DNA of 54,038 nucleotides from Desulfobulbaceae bacterium (GTDB taxonomy: Bacteria > Bacteroidota > Ignavibacteria > Kapaibacteriales > UBA2268), in the NCBI GenBank assembly GCA_018335795.1, contig JAGXRP010000067.1, forward strand, positions 1 to 54,038, read 5' to 3'. The notes beneath the pieces are model-generated. The model made no database searches. It was given only the letters and a program-made list of their open reading frames with translations, and was not told the DNA's origin. Positions 33,078 through 41,534 of the stretch are shown here, in pieces (the stretch's first letter is position 1; the number at the start of each line of letters is the position of its first letter). The translations under genes were made by a program, and so were the position numbers.

Positions 33078-34496
33078 TTACTTTGCAATATTTTTCAGCA
33101 TGCCGTTGAAAATGAACATATGAAAAGGAAGCACCAAAAACCAGTAAAATCTGCCAAGCAAACCTAATGGTCTGAAGGTTGCAGTCTGAGTCAATATATT
33201 ATCATCATCAATAATAAATTCTAACCAAGCCTCGCCCGGCAATTTCATCTCAGCATATAAGAGCAATCTTCTTTGGGATTTATCAGCTATAAGAACTCTC
33301 CAAAAATCTAATGCTTCACCCGGGAAAATATCGGTTTTGCTTTTTCGACCACGTCTCATGCCAACACCGCCCAAAATTTGGTCTATTACACCTCTGATTT
33401 CCCAAAGCCAATTGCCATAGTACCATCCGGTTTTTCCGCCGATTGCCCATATTCTGTCTATAGTTTTGCTAATATCGGCAACTACTCGTTTCCGGATATC
33501 CTTATAGCATCCGTTCATCGGTACTTCGATATAATGATGAATTCCTTTCTGGATTATACCCGTTGATTGGGCATCTTTCCAACTCGACATTACTTGATTT
33601 TGCTCTATTTTGTCGAATGCAAGTTTAATAGAAGTATCGTAATCAATTATTTTAATACCGAGCATATCCGCTAAATTATTTGGTTTGGCAATAACTTCTA
33701 TTTTCATACTGCTTACCAAATTTCTGGCTAAGGAAAATGAAGTGGCGGTTACGAAATAAAGCCAATATGAAGAAATATTCGGTGTCATTACCGGTACTAT
33801 AAAGATGTGTCTACTTAAACCACGTATTTGAGCAAATCGCAAAAGCATATCCTTATAACTAAGGATGTCAGGTCCGCCGATATCAAAACTTTTGTTATAT
33901 GTTTCCTCAACGGTTGCCACACCCATCAAAAATTCGACAACGTTTCTGATGGCAATAGGTTGACACAAAGTCTTGAGCCATTTTGGGGCTATCATTACAG
34001 GGAGCTTCTCGACCAAATCACGAATAATCTCAAATGAAGCACTGCCGGAGCCTACTACAATCCCTGCTCTCAATGTGGTCAAAGCATATGAAGAACCGGA
34101 TAGGATTTCTTCAACTTTCTTCCGTGAAGATAGATGCTTTGATAGTTCAAATTCATTAATTATTCCGCTCAGATAGATGACCTGTACTGCTTGGGTTAGC
34201 TTAATTCTCTCTCTGAAATTATAAGCACAGGTTTTCTCCATATCCTCGAAGTCTCCTGAAAGGGAGGACATGGAATGAATCATGTAATATGCGACATCAA
34301 TATCTTCAGGTATGCTAAGCAAACTTTCGGGACGGAGGAAATCGGTCTCGATGATACTAATATTACTGTCATTGTATTTGTTATTAAATCTCTTAGCGTC
34401 TCTTACACAACAAACAACGTGATGACCATTTTTTAGAAGTACCGGAAGCAATCTTTGGGCTATATACCCGGTTGCACCTGTGAGTAAGATTTTCAA
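33078..34496 (-). CDS. Atypical SDR NAD(P)-binding protein with DUF2867 domain
   Basis: A 472-residue protein. The N-terminal ~290 residues form an NmrA/atypical short-chain dehydrogenase Rossmann domain with the nucleotide loop GATGYIAQRL at residues 7-16, a YLSG motif near residue 108 and LRAGIVVGSGS near 143. The C-terminal ~170 residues match DUF2867 (WAIGGKTGWYYGNWLWEIRG, GEALDFWRVL, LPGEAWLEFII), ending in a hydrophobic segment that may touch the membrane. The same fusion exists in YbjT-like proteins; no substrate is known. The start codon is TTG at 34496, preceded at close range by a GGGAGA ribosome-binding site. A hairpin at 32953-32988 lies downstream. Confidence 0.82.
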   Translation of the reverse strand: MKILLTGATGYIAQRLLPVLLKNGHHVVCCVRDAKRFNNKYNDSNISIIETDFLRPESLLSIPEDIDVAYYMIHSMSSLSGDFEDMEKTCAYNFRERIKLTQAVQVIYLSGIINEFELSKHLSSRKKVEEILSGSSYALTTLRAGIVVGSGSASFEIIRDLVEKLPVMIAPKWLKTLCQPIAIRNVVEFLMGVATVEETYNKSFDIGGPDILSYKDMLLRFAQIRGLSRHIFIVPVMTPNISSYWLYFVTATSFSLARNLVSSMKIEVIAKPNNLADMLGIKIIDYDTSIKLAFDKIEQNQVMSSWKDAQSTGIIQKGIHHYIEVPMNGCYKDIRKRVVADISKTIDRIWAIGGKTGWYYGNWLWEIRGVIDQILGGVGMRRGRKSKTDIFPGEALDFWRVLIADKSQRRLLLYAEMKLPGEAWLEFIIDDDNILTQTATFRPLGLLGRFYWFLVLPFHMFIFNGMLKNIAK

Positions 34497-34550
34497 TATT
34501 TCTCCCTAAAAATAAGCTATCTATATAAAGGACTATTCACACAAAATGTC

Positions 34551-34583
34551 TTGTTTTGGCAGTTGTAACGACTGCCAAAACAA
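34551..34583 (-). terminator. 13-bp-stem hairpin after the hslVU operon
   Basis: TTGTTTTGGCAGT pairs perfectly with ACTGCCAAAACAA around the loop TGTAACG. It begins 10 bases after the stop of the DUF1801 gene on the minus strand. A six-T run follows on the plus strand; on the minus strand the following sequence is only weakly T-rich (GACATTTTG). It could also be a REP-like palindrome reused as a terminator. Confidence 0.55.
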
Positions 34584-34592
34584 TATTTTTTC

Positions 34593-35054
34593 TTATTTCT
34601 TTGCTTTATAGTTTGCTTCGTAAATTTCAATCCATTGTTGGGGAGTGATTTTTTGAGCGAGTTGAGCAATTAAGTCAAATGGGATTTGTTCAGGCTTTTT
34701 GAATCGAATACAGCTTTTACCCATATCCAACTTAGCTTTGCTATGTTTGGGATATTCACTTTTGAACCATTGATGTATTTCAGGCACAGCATAGATACCC
34801 ATATGATACAAGGCTATGAAGTTTTTCTGCGATGCAAAACCCACAAAGGGCAATGGCTGCTTTGGGTCGCAATGATAGCCGGGTGGGTAGAGCGTATGCG
34901 GCACATCAAAACCAGGCATATTATAACCAATTCCTTCTTCAAATCCTTCGGGCAAGTTGTCCTTCAGTACTTGTCGCAATCGAGCAATAGCTTCTTTTCT
35001 CTCTTCCGGAACCTGTGAGAGATATTCTTCGAATGTTTCAGCTTTGATTGTCAT
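34593..35054 (-). CDS. DUF1801 (YdhG-like) protein
   Basis: A 153-residue cytoplasmic protein of the DUF1801/YdhG family: FEEYLSQVPEERKEAIARLRQVLKDNLP, GYNMPGFDVPHTLYPPGYH and SKAKLDMGKSCIRFKKPEQIPFDLIAQLA are characteristic. The fold is related to SufE-like/YdeI proteins, and no biochemical function is established. It begins 5 bases after the hslU stop codon with an AGGA site overlapping that stop, so it is the third gene of an hslV-hslU operon. A link to proteolysis is only suggested by position. A hairpin terminator follows. Confidence 0.85.
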   Translation of the reverse strand: MTIKAETFEEYLSQVPEERKEAIARLRQVLKDNLPEGFEEGIGYNMPGFDVPHTLYPPGYHCDPKQPLPFVGFASQKNFIALYHMGIYAVPEIHQWFKSEYPKHSKAKLDMGKSCIRFKKPEQIPFDLIAQLAQKITPQQWIEIYEANYKAKK

Positions 35055-35059
35055 AAATC

Positions 35060-36472
35060 CTACAAAATATATTTTGAAATATCAATATTTGTGACGATTT
35101 TATCGAGTGTTGTCCGGACTTTCGCCGAATCAATATAAATTGTGCCAACTTCGATATTATCCGGAGCGTTGAACATGATGTCTTCAAGCAAGCTTGTCAT
35201 AATTGTATGCAAGCGGCGAGCACCGATATTTGTCACTTCTTCATTTACAGTCGCTGCAATAGACGCTATTTCCTTAATTGCTGAATCGTCAAATTCCAAA
35301 ATAATATCCTCGGTTGCAATTAGAGCTTTGTATTGTTTGATTAAAGCATTTTCTGGTTGTGTCAATATCTTGATAAAATCTTCCTCTGTTAAGCTTTGTA
35401 ATTCCACTCTAATTGGGAAACGTCCTTGAAGTTCAGGGACCAAATCCGATGGCTTGGAAACATGGAAAGCACCCGAAGCGATAAAGAGTATGTGGTCTGT
35501 ATGCACCTGACCATATTTGGTGTTGACCGAGCAACCCTCTACAATAGGCAATAAATCACGTTGGACGCCTTCGCGTGAAACGTCTGGTCCGCTGCCGGCT
35601 GAGGATTTAGAAGCGATTTTGTCAATTTCATCTATAAAAACGATGCCCGAATTTTCAGCCCTGCTAATAGCTTCCTTGATAACAGCTTCCATGTCAATGA
35701 GTTTCTCGGCTTCTTCTTTTTCCAAAAATGTACGAGCTTCACCGACTCTCATTTTGCGTTTTTTATTCTTTTTGGGCATGATTGAGCCAAACATGTCTTG
35801 CAAATTCATCCCCATTTCATCCATACCCATCGGACCGAGCACTTGCAAATTTGGAGTTTGGTCTACAAGGACGTCGAGTTCAATCATTCGTTCGTCCAAT
35901 ACGCCTTTTCGGAGCATACTGCGGAATTTTTCGCGAGTGCGAGCATTTTCCTCAACTTCATTTTCTGAGGCTGTGTCGAAGGAAGGCGACCTTTTGACAG
36001 GCGGAATCAGTATGTCCAATATTCGATTTTCGGCGGCAATTTGAGCGTCCTGCTTTTTGCCTGTAGTGTGTTCTTCGCGTACGATGGCTACCGAACGTTC
36101 AGCCAAATCACGAATCATAGATTCTACATCGCGTCCTACGTACCCGACTTCTGTAAATTTAGTTGCTTCGACTTTTACAAAAGGCGCATTCGATAATTTT
36201 GCCAATCTGCGTGCAATTTCGGTCTTTCCAACGCCCGTCGGACCAATCATAATGATATTGTTGGGCATAATTTCCTCTCGAATATCATCAGTAACGCTTT
36301 GGCGTCTCCATCTATTGCGTAAGGCTATAGCTACGGCTTTTTTGGCGGCGTTTTGCCCAATTATATATTTATCCAACTCCGACACAATTTGACGTGGTGT
36401 CAGTTGCGTATCTTCTTTTATTACAATTTGTTGCGTTGATTGATTTTCAGTTGCTTGAATTATTTCGTTCAT
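35060..36472 (-). CDS. hslU: HslU, ATPase subunit of the HslVU protease
   Basis: HslU (ClpY) is the AAA+ unfoldase that feeds substrates to the HslV peptidase in the cytoplasm. The 470-residue protein has the N-terminal [17 protein letters not shown] motif (residues 24-40), Walker [10 protein letters not shown] near 73-81, the pore loop in [19 protein letters not shown], an intermediate I domain at about 120-260, Walker [13 protein letters not shown] near 278, sensor motifs and the C-terminal tail SKYIL that inserts into HslV pockets. It follows hslV by 31 bases and precedes a DUF1801 gene by 5 bases. Confidence 0.97.
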   Translation of the reverse strand: MNEIIQATENQSTQQIVIKEDTQLTPRQIVSELDKYIIGQNAAKKAVAIALRNRWRRQSVTDDIREEIMPNNIIMIGPTGVGKTEIARRLAKLSNAPFVKVEATKFTEVGYVGRDVESMIRDLAERSVAIVREEHTTGKKQDAQIAAENRILDILIPPVKRSPSFDTASENEVEENARTREKFRSMLRKGVLDERMIELDVLVDQTPNLQVLGPMGMDEMGMNLQDMFGSIMPKKNKKRKMRVGEARTFLEKEEAEKLIDMEAVIKEAISRAENSGIVFIDEIDKIASKSSAGSGPDVSREGVQRDLLPIVEGCSVNTKYGQVHTDHILFIASGAFHVSKPSDLVPELQGRFPIRVELQSLTEEDFIKILTQPENALIKQYKALIATEDIILEFDDSAIKEIASIAATVNEEVTNIGARRLHTIMTSLLEDIMFNAPDNIEVGTIYIDSAKVRTTLDKIVTNIDISKYIL

Positions 36473-36503
36473 TTTAAAAAATTATCCATTATTAGAAAAA
36501 AAA

Positions 36504-37046
36504 TTATAGCTCTTCCACATGAATGGAGAGATTAGTATAAATGCATATTTCGCCGGCAATAGTCAATGATTTTTTTACCATATCGGCAGCGGACATCGAA
36601 GTGTTATCAAGAAGTGCTCTTGCTGCGCTCAATGCGTAAGGTCCGCCTGAACCGATGGAAATGATTTTATCGTCAGGTTCGATTACGTCGCCATTGCCGC
36701 TCAACAAAAAGGCTTCAGTATTGTTCATTACAGCCATCATTGCTTCCAAACGACGTAAGAATCTGTCTGAACGCCAATCTTTAGCTAAATCAATTGAAGC
36801 ACGTTGTAAATTTCCGCGATGCGATTCCAATTTTTCTTCAAATCTTTCCAACAAAGTAAAAGCATCGGCAGTAGCTCCGGCAAAGCCTGCGAGTATAGTG
36901 CCATTGTATAGTTTGCGGATTTTGCGAGCAGAATGTTTAACAACCGTATTTCCTAAGGTTACTTGTCCGTCAGAGCCCATTGCAGCCTTACCGTCACGGA
37001 TTACTCCAAGCACGGTTGTTGCATGAAAATTATTTATTGATTCCAT
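36504..37046 (-). CDS. hslV: HslV, peptidase subunit of the HslVU protease
   Basis: HslV (ClpQ) is a proteasome-like threonine peptidase forming a double hexamer. The 180-residue precursor has a short propeptide MESINNFHA; cleavage would expose Thr10 of TTVLGV as the N-terminal nucleophile. The [10 protein letters not shown] strand, [21 protein letters not shown] (with the catalytic-region lysine and GFAG loop) and [16 protein letters not shown] are conserved. It is the first gene of the hslV-hslU-DUF1801 operon. Heat-shock control would be usual, but no CIRCE-type operator was found in the 80 bases upstream. Confidence 0.97.
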   Translation of the reverse strand: MESINNFHATTVLGVIRDGKAAMGSDGQVTLGNTVVKHSARKIRKLYNGTILAGFAGATADAFTLLERFEEKLESHRGNLQRASIDLAKDWRSDRFLRRLEAMMAVMNNTEAFLLSGNGDVIEPDDKIISIGSGGPYALSAARALLDNTSMSAADMVKKSLTIAGEICIYTNLSIHVEEL

Positions 37047-37126
37047 TTTTCAAAATATAAGTTTATAATACGTTTTAATAACGTTTATGGAGAGCTTTTG
37101 ACTTTTTTAATCTTAGGAATTATTTG

Positions 37127-38356
37127 TTAATAATCACGTTTGAAAGGTTTGAACCAAGTTTCGCCAATGCTTATATCAACGGAAATCTTTCCGAAATATT
37201 CGCGAATCAAGCCGTCTGATTGTGTGCCACGAGAACCTATTGTAAGTGCAATATCGCTGATGAATGTTCCAGCCCATGGCACTTGAAATCCTAAAGAGGC
37301 AGCCATTTCGGTAATGTCGTTGCCGTAAACAGAGTAATAATGTTGTTTGAAATAAGCGCCCAATTTGTAGGACATTCTGTCTGCGACAGGTGCACTTAGA
37401 TTTTTATTTCCAATCCGATTGATTCCTGCAGAAATGACCATACCGGATTTGTAAGTAGAATTATCCAAATTATTATAGTTGAAATTCGAGAAATCTTGAA
37501 TTGATAAATCAGCGCCAATGATAAACTTTCCTGTTTCATAGGCAATTCCAAAGCCAAAAGCGTCAGGCATCAAAACTGCATTCATACGCGAAATTGAGGT
37601 ATCAGGCAAAAGAGTTGATTCAAATACAATGTCTGTTTCAACATCAAGATTTGGTTGGTTTTCATAATAAAAGCCCAATGTAAGATTGGTGATTGGCTTG
37701 AGTGATAATCCGGCTTTATAGCCAAATCCGCTGAAAAAATCATTTCTGGAGGAAATATATGTAAAAGCATATGGGTCGCCAAAATATTCAGTTTTGCGTA
37801 AAGAAGAAACTTTCCCGAAAGTTGAAAATACAGATGCCCCAACTGAAGCATATTTTGTAATTTTTGTAGCACCTCCAAAATACAGCATCGAAATGCCGCC
37901 TTTACCTTGGTATATAGTTCTGCCATCAAGATAAATGTCATTGACAATTTCTTTTATTGGCGAAGCTATCATATAATTGATGTTACTATATGGGTGAATC
38001 CCGAAACTTGCGGCTATACCCATTCCAGTGTCAATCATAAACAACCCGCTGATTCCATTCAATGCACCGAAATTTTGATAAGAATCCTGCAAATCCGAGA
38101 ATGCCAAAGTCTGGTTAAATTTATATCCTACATTGATTCTTGTCGTCGTTACGTAAGACCACATCGCAGGATTGCGGAAATTGATTGAATTTTCTGCCGG
38201 AAAGGCAATAGATGTGCCACCAACGCCATCATATGAGGCATTTCCTGTGGTATTGATATCTCCGATTCCGAAAATGGAATAATTCATGCCACCCTGACTG
38301 AATGCGGGAGTTGCTGATAAAATCACAAACAATATAACTAATAATCTTTTGAGCAT
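37127..38356 (-). CDS. Predicted outer-membrane beta-barrel protein in the glgA unit
   Basis: A 409-residue protein with signal peptide MLKRLLVILFVILSATPAFSQ. The mature protein starts with GGMNYSIFGIGDIN..., a motif common at the N-terminus of Bacteroidota transport-like outer-membrane proteins (OMPP1/FadL-like), followed by alternating amphipathic strands (YKFNQTLAFSDL, GYKAGLSLKPITNLTLGFYYENQ, FIIGADLSIQDFSNFNYNN). A FadL-type transport role is possible but not proven. The ATG at 38356 lies 4 bases after the stop of the lipoprotein gene; an in-frame TTG at 38368 would instead overlap it by 8 bases. Either way the gene is tightly linked to the DUF4270-like lipoprotein and glgA. Confidence 0.75.
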   Translation of the reverse strand: MLKRLLVILFVILSATPAFSQGGMNYSIFGIGDINTTGNASYDGVGGTSIAFPAENSINFRNPAMWSYVTTTRINVGYKFNQTLAFSDLQDSYQNFGALNGISGLFMIDTGMGIAASFGIHPYSNINYMIASPIKEIVNDIYLDGRTIYQGKGGISMLYFGGATKITKYASVGASVFSTFGKVSSLRKTEYFGDPYAFTYISSRNDFFSGFGYKAGLSLKPITNLTLGFYYENQPNLDVETDIVFESTLLPDTSISRMNAVLMPDAFGFGIAYETGKFIIGADLSIQDFSNFNYNNLDNSTYKSGMVISAGINRIGNKNLSAPVADRMSYKLGAYFKQHYYSVYGNDITEMAASLGFQVPWAGTFISDIALTIGSRGTQSDGLIREYFGKISVDISIGETWFKPFKRDY

Positions 38357-38360
38357 TTTC

Positions 38361-39608
38361 TTATTCAAACATTGATGGATTTGTTGAGTAAATTACCTTT
38401 AGCGATGGCCGTTTTGAGACATCAGGATGGTTCAATCCATAGAAAACATATCTGTCTAATTGCCGTGCTTGGTTGTTAATCGTATGAGGCATAATCACTA
38501 ATGAGCCTTTGCCTGTGGTTCTGTTCCAATACTGAACTGCAGAAGTGAAACTCGGAAAAAAGAATGCATTAATATTCTGAGCATTTGAGCCTGTGAATTG
38601 GAAAATCGGATTCAAATAATCTTTAATAAAGTAGTTCGCTTCGATTACAGTAGTATCTAACTTTATGTTTCCCCTATATGAGAGCTCAGGAACGAAATGC
38701 AAAGTGAGTTGAGCTTTGTGAATACCCGAAAATTGTGGTACCATACTCAAATCAAACCCCAATTCAGTCCAATAATTTGCACCATTTTGCATTACAATGT
38801 AGCTTGTATCAGGCATTGGTGTATCTAAGAAAGTCATATCAACACCCGACACCAAATTCAGTTCTCTCAAACTATCGCTTCCGTCTCTATAATCAACCTT
38901 TATTAATGATGAAAAATCTGCAGTCGGGGAGTTTCCGTAAAAGCGATGAATTACATTGCATTGTTGATGTGGAACAAGTATCAATCCGTAATTAGGGATA
39001 ATTCGTTTTATTTCCTTGCCCGAATCAGGTATAAAAACATTTTCAGTCTTGAGCCATTCAATTATCAATTCCTTAGATAAATCTAATGTTACCGTTTCCA
39101 AAGAATCTTTTAAAACGATTTTACCTGACCACGAAGCCACAGGAATAGGGTCGTAGTAATTAGCAGGGATAACAAAAAGCGAATCGTATGTTGTTGTATC
39201 TTTTGCCCAACGTCTGTTTACTCTATAAATATCAAAACCAAAATAGCCGGAGTTTGAATCTCCCAAAGCATAACGATGAGGGAATAAAGTAAGCTTAAGG
39301 TTTTCGATATCTTCAATCTTGAGGTGACTTAATGTATCGGGAATAAACGCGAAACTCGTAATAACAGCGGCAGTTATACCTTTTGACTTGCCAAGAAGTA
39401 CAGCTCCATAATTGAAAAGCGGAAAATCTGCTTGAAAGACTCGTTGAGACGTAATCAATTGAGTATCAAGTGAACTAATTCCCTTAATTTGAGAAGTATC
39501 AGGCAACAGATTTATTGCAATTTGTGAGGGTTGCTCATTGCAACCCGAAAATTTTAGTGCAAAAACGACAACTAAAGCAATCAATAAAATTTTTAGGAAT
39601 TGACTCAT
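38361..39608 (-). CDS. DUF4270-like lipoprotein coupled to glgA
   Basis: A 415-residue predicted lipoprotein with lipobox KFSG|C at residue 23. The mature part is a long strand-rich domain (LIKVDYRDGSDSLRELNLVSG, AQLTLHFVPELSYRGNIK, YVFYGLNHPDVSKRPSLKVIYST) whose layout and genome position fit DUF4270, a Bacteroidota lipoprotein family often placed next to glgA. The ATG at 39608 overlaps the glgA stop codon in an ATGA arrangement, implying translational coupling, and the stop is followed almost at once by an outer-membrane barrel gene. The function is unknown; a link between surface glycans and glycogen stores has not been demonstrated. The frame stays open upstream to 39668, but that region is inside glgA. 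Confidence 0.72.
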   Translation of the reverse strand: MSQFLKILLIALVVVFALKFSGCNEQPSQIAINLLPDTSQIKGISSLDTQLITSQRVFQADFPLFNYGAVLLGKSKGITAAVITSFAFIPDTLSHLKIEDIENLKLTLFPHRYALGDSNSGYFGFDIYRVNRRWAKDTTTYDSLFVIPANYYDPIPVASWSGKIVLKDSLETVTLDLSKELIIEWLKTENVFIPDSGKEIKRIIPNYGLILVPHQQCNVIHRFYGNSPTADFSSLIKVDYRDGSDSLRELNLVSGVDMTFLDTPMPDTSYIVMQNGANYWTELGFDLSMVPQFSGIHKAQLTLHFVPELSYRGNIKLDTTVIEANYFIKDYLNPIFQFTGSNAQNINAFFFPSFTSAVQYWNRTTGKGSLVIMPHTINNQARQLDRYVFYGLNHPDVSKRPSLKVIYSTNPSMFE

Positions 39609-41083
39609 GAAAGTTCTTTGATGATAGATTTGTATATTGATTCGTATTCTAAAGCCGACGCGGTCCAAGAATAATTGGCTTTCATTCCGCGTTCGGCAAT
39701 CGTTTTGAATAATTCATTGTTAGAGTATAGTTCGACGGCGCGATTGAATGCAACTGCCAATTCCTTAGAATTATAATTTTCAAAAACTATGGCATTGCCT
39801 TCGAGCTCGTTACGGACATCTATAGCAATATCTTTCATACCGCCTGTTGCCCGGACTATTGGTATTGCTCCATAAACTATCGAATACATCAGGTTCAGTC
39901 CGCAAGGTTCATATTGCGATGGCATCAGGAAGAAATTGCAACCGGCTTCGACTTGATGAGACAAATCCTCGTTAAATTCATATCTGAGCTTAACTTTATC
40001 AGGGTATTTGTTTGAAATTTCAGTTAATTTTTCTTTCAAATCAGCATCGCCTTGACCCAGCAAAATAAACTGAATATCTTTCGAAAAGATTTCATCTGAC
40101 GCTTCGATAATCAACCCTACACCTTTTTGATAGCCGATTCGGGGTATCATTGCAAAAAGCGGAACATCTTGTTTATATTCGAGTCCGAAAATTTTACATA
40201 ACGCAATTTTGTTGCTTGTTTTGAAAGTTTCGTAATCTTTTTTGAATTTTTCTATTATTAATGAATCGCGAGCCGGATTCCATCCAACAGAATCAATGCC
40301 GTTCAAGATACCTTTGAATTTGTCGATGCGTTCTTTGAGCACTTCGTTCAACCCGTTGGAATACTTTTTGTCCATCAAAATCTCCTGAGCATATGTCGGG
40401 CTAACTGTAGTAATATAGTTAGAATATTGAATTGCGCCTTTCATTAAATTCAATTGATTTTTATGCTTAAAATTCGGCAACACACTTTTATCCAATCCTG
40501 TCTTTGCAAACTCGTGTAATCCATACACACCTTGACGATAGAAATTGTGAATCGTAAACACAGTGCCTGTATTTTTGAATTTTTCATTACCCGAAGTGCG
40601 GATTAATGCCGGAAGAAGTGCCGTTTGCCAATCGTTACAATGAATAATATCTGGGTACCAACCAAGCAAATTACAGGTTTCGACAACGCTTTTATTGAAA
40701 AAAATGAATCTTTCGGCATTATCTTGATATTCAATCCAAGTTTCAGGGTCGTGATAAACACCCGTTTTTTCTTCGAAATAGCCGATATGCGATGTAACAT
40801 ATGCTTGTACTTTTGTGCCCGGACTAACAACAGATGTGGACTTAACTGTGGTAAATTCGATTTTATCGCCTAATTCGATAGGTATATCGCGTAATCTGTT
40901 TATCTCATAAATTCGGTTTCTACGTTCGGAAATTGTACCATATTTGGGTAACATCAACCTTACATCATGTCCCATATGCCTTAGTGCAATCGGCAAAGCA
41001 TAAGATACATCGGCAATTCCGCTCTCCTTAGCAAAAGGAAAGACCTCACTCGATACGAACAGAATGTTTAGTGGTTTTGCCAT
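39605..41083 (-). CDS. glgA: Glycogen (starch) synthase, GT5 family
   Basis: GlgA extends alpha-1,4-glucan chains using ADP-glucose. The 492-residue protein has the full GT-B architecture: N-terminal domain with ILFVSSEVFPFAKESGIADV, HCNDWQTALLPALI and VFTIHNFYRQGVYG; C-terminal domain with PRIGYQKGVGLIIEA, the catalytic-region PSQYEPCGLNLMYSIVYGAIPIVR and the TGGMKD loop. The usual ADP-glucose motif K-x-G-G-L reads K19-E-S-G-I here, a conservative but notable change. A -7 box (TATTTTTG on the minus strand) lies about 42 bases upstream. It is the first gene of a three-gene unit with the DUF4270-like lipoprotein (ATGA overlap) and a barrel. Confidence 0.93.
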   Translation of the reverse strand: MAKPLNILFVSSEVFPFAKESGIADVSYALPIALRHMGHDVRLMLPKYGTISERRNRIYEINRLRDIPIELGDKIEFTTVKSTSVVSPGTKVQAYVTSHIGYFEEKTGVYHDPETWIEYQDNAERFIFFNKSVVETCNLLGWYPDIIHCNDWQTALLPALIRTSGNEKFKNTGTVFTIHNFYRQGVYGLHEFAKTGLDKSVLPNFKHKNQLNLMKGAIQYSNYITTVSPTYAQEILMDKKYSNGLNEVLKERIDKFKGILNGIDSVGWNPARDSLIIEKFKKDYETFKTSNKIALCKIFGLEYKQDVPLFAMIPRIGYQKGVGLIIEASDEIFSKDIQFILLGQGDADLKEKLTEISNKYPDKVKLRYEFNEDLSHQVEAGCNFFLMPSQYEPCGLNLMYSIVYGAIPIVRATGGMKDIAIDVRNELEGNAIVFENYNSKELAVAFNRAVELYSNNELFKTIAERGMKANYSWTASALEYESIYKSIIKELS

Positions 41084-41534
41084 TTTATCTTATTATATGT
41101 CTAATTTCAGTTTTTCCAATCTTACAAAAATACGAATAATTGCCATATATAGTATTGAAATTGTATTCCACACTAATAAAACATTGTATATATCACATTG
41201 TTAATGAGCTAAATGTCTTAACTTTATTTTAATTTTTCTACTTGTCTTTCAATGCGCATCTTTGTTTTTTTCATTCATTTTCATTTATTTTTGATAAATC
41301 TATTTGACAAAGCGAATCCGACGAGATGAAACAACTACAGAGGAAACTGAAAGACAATCTTTATCGAAATAACCAAACGCTACGAAAGATTAAAAGCCGA
41401 AGATAGGCTACAAAAGAAAAAACGAAATTGATTTAGATTTTCGCTTATGAATTTTACTTTTAGTACGTCTTAAATTCAGATGCTTTAAGTGAAGCATAAT
41501 TTTGATTTTGGCTTGACAATACAAAAAAAGATTC
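41084..41534. other. Gene-free stretch between divergent glgA and transposase-derived gene
   Basis: About 450 AT-rich bases. The left part holds the glgA promoter. From about 41298 to 41431 there are short open frames in shifting phases that look like gene debris: one frame reads SLTKRIRRDETTTEETERQ-like residues, then a different phase reads FIEITKRYERLKAEDRLQKKKRN-stop (read in two pieces, about 41364-41432). No start codon, ribosome-binding site or family supports a living gene. No terminal inverted repeats were found flanking the transposase-derived gene that follows. Confidence 0.5.
41125..41132 (-). promoter_or_regulatory. Bacteroidota-type -7 box upstream of glgA
   Basis: On the minus strand the sequence reads TTCG-TATTTTTG-TAAG, a perfect TAnnTTTG, 41 bases before the glgA ATG. 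No good -33 TTG was found. Confidence 0.45.

Noticed and set aside
35517-36044. 175-codon open frame on the plus strand inside hslU
   Set aside because: hslU is certain; the opposite frame is a shadow of its codon usage.
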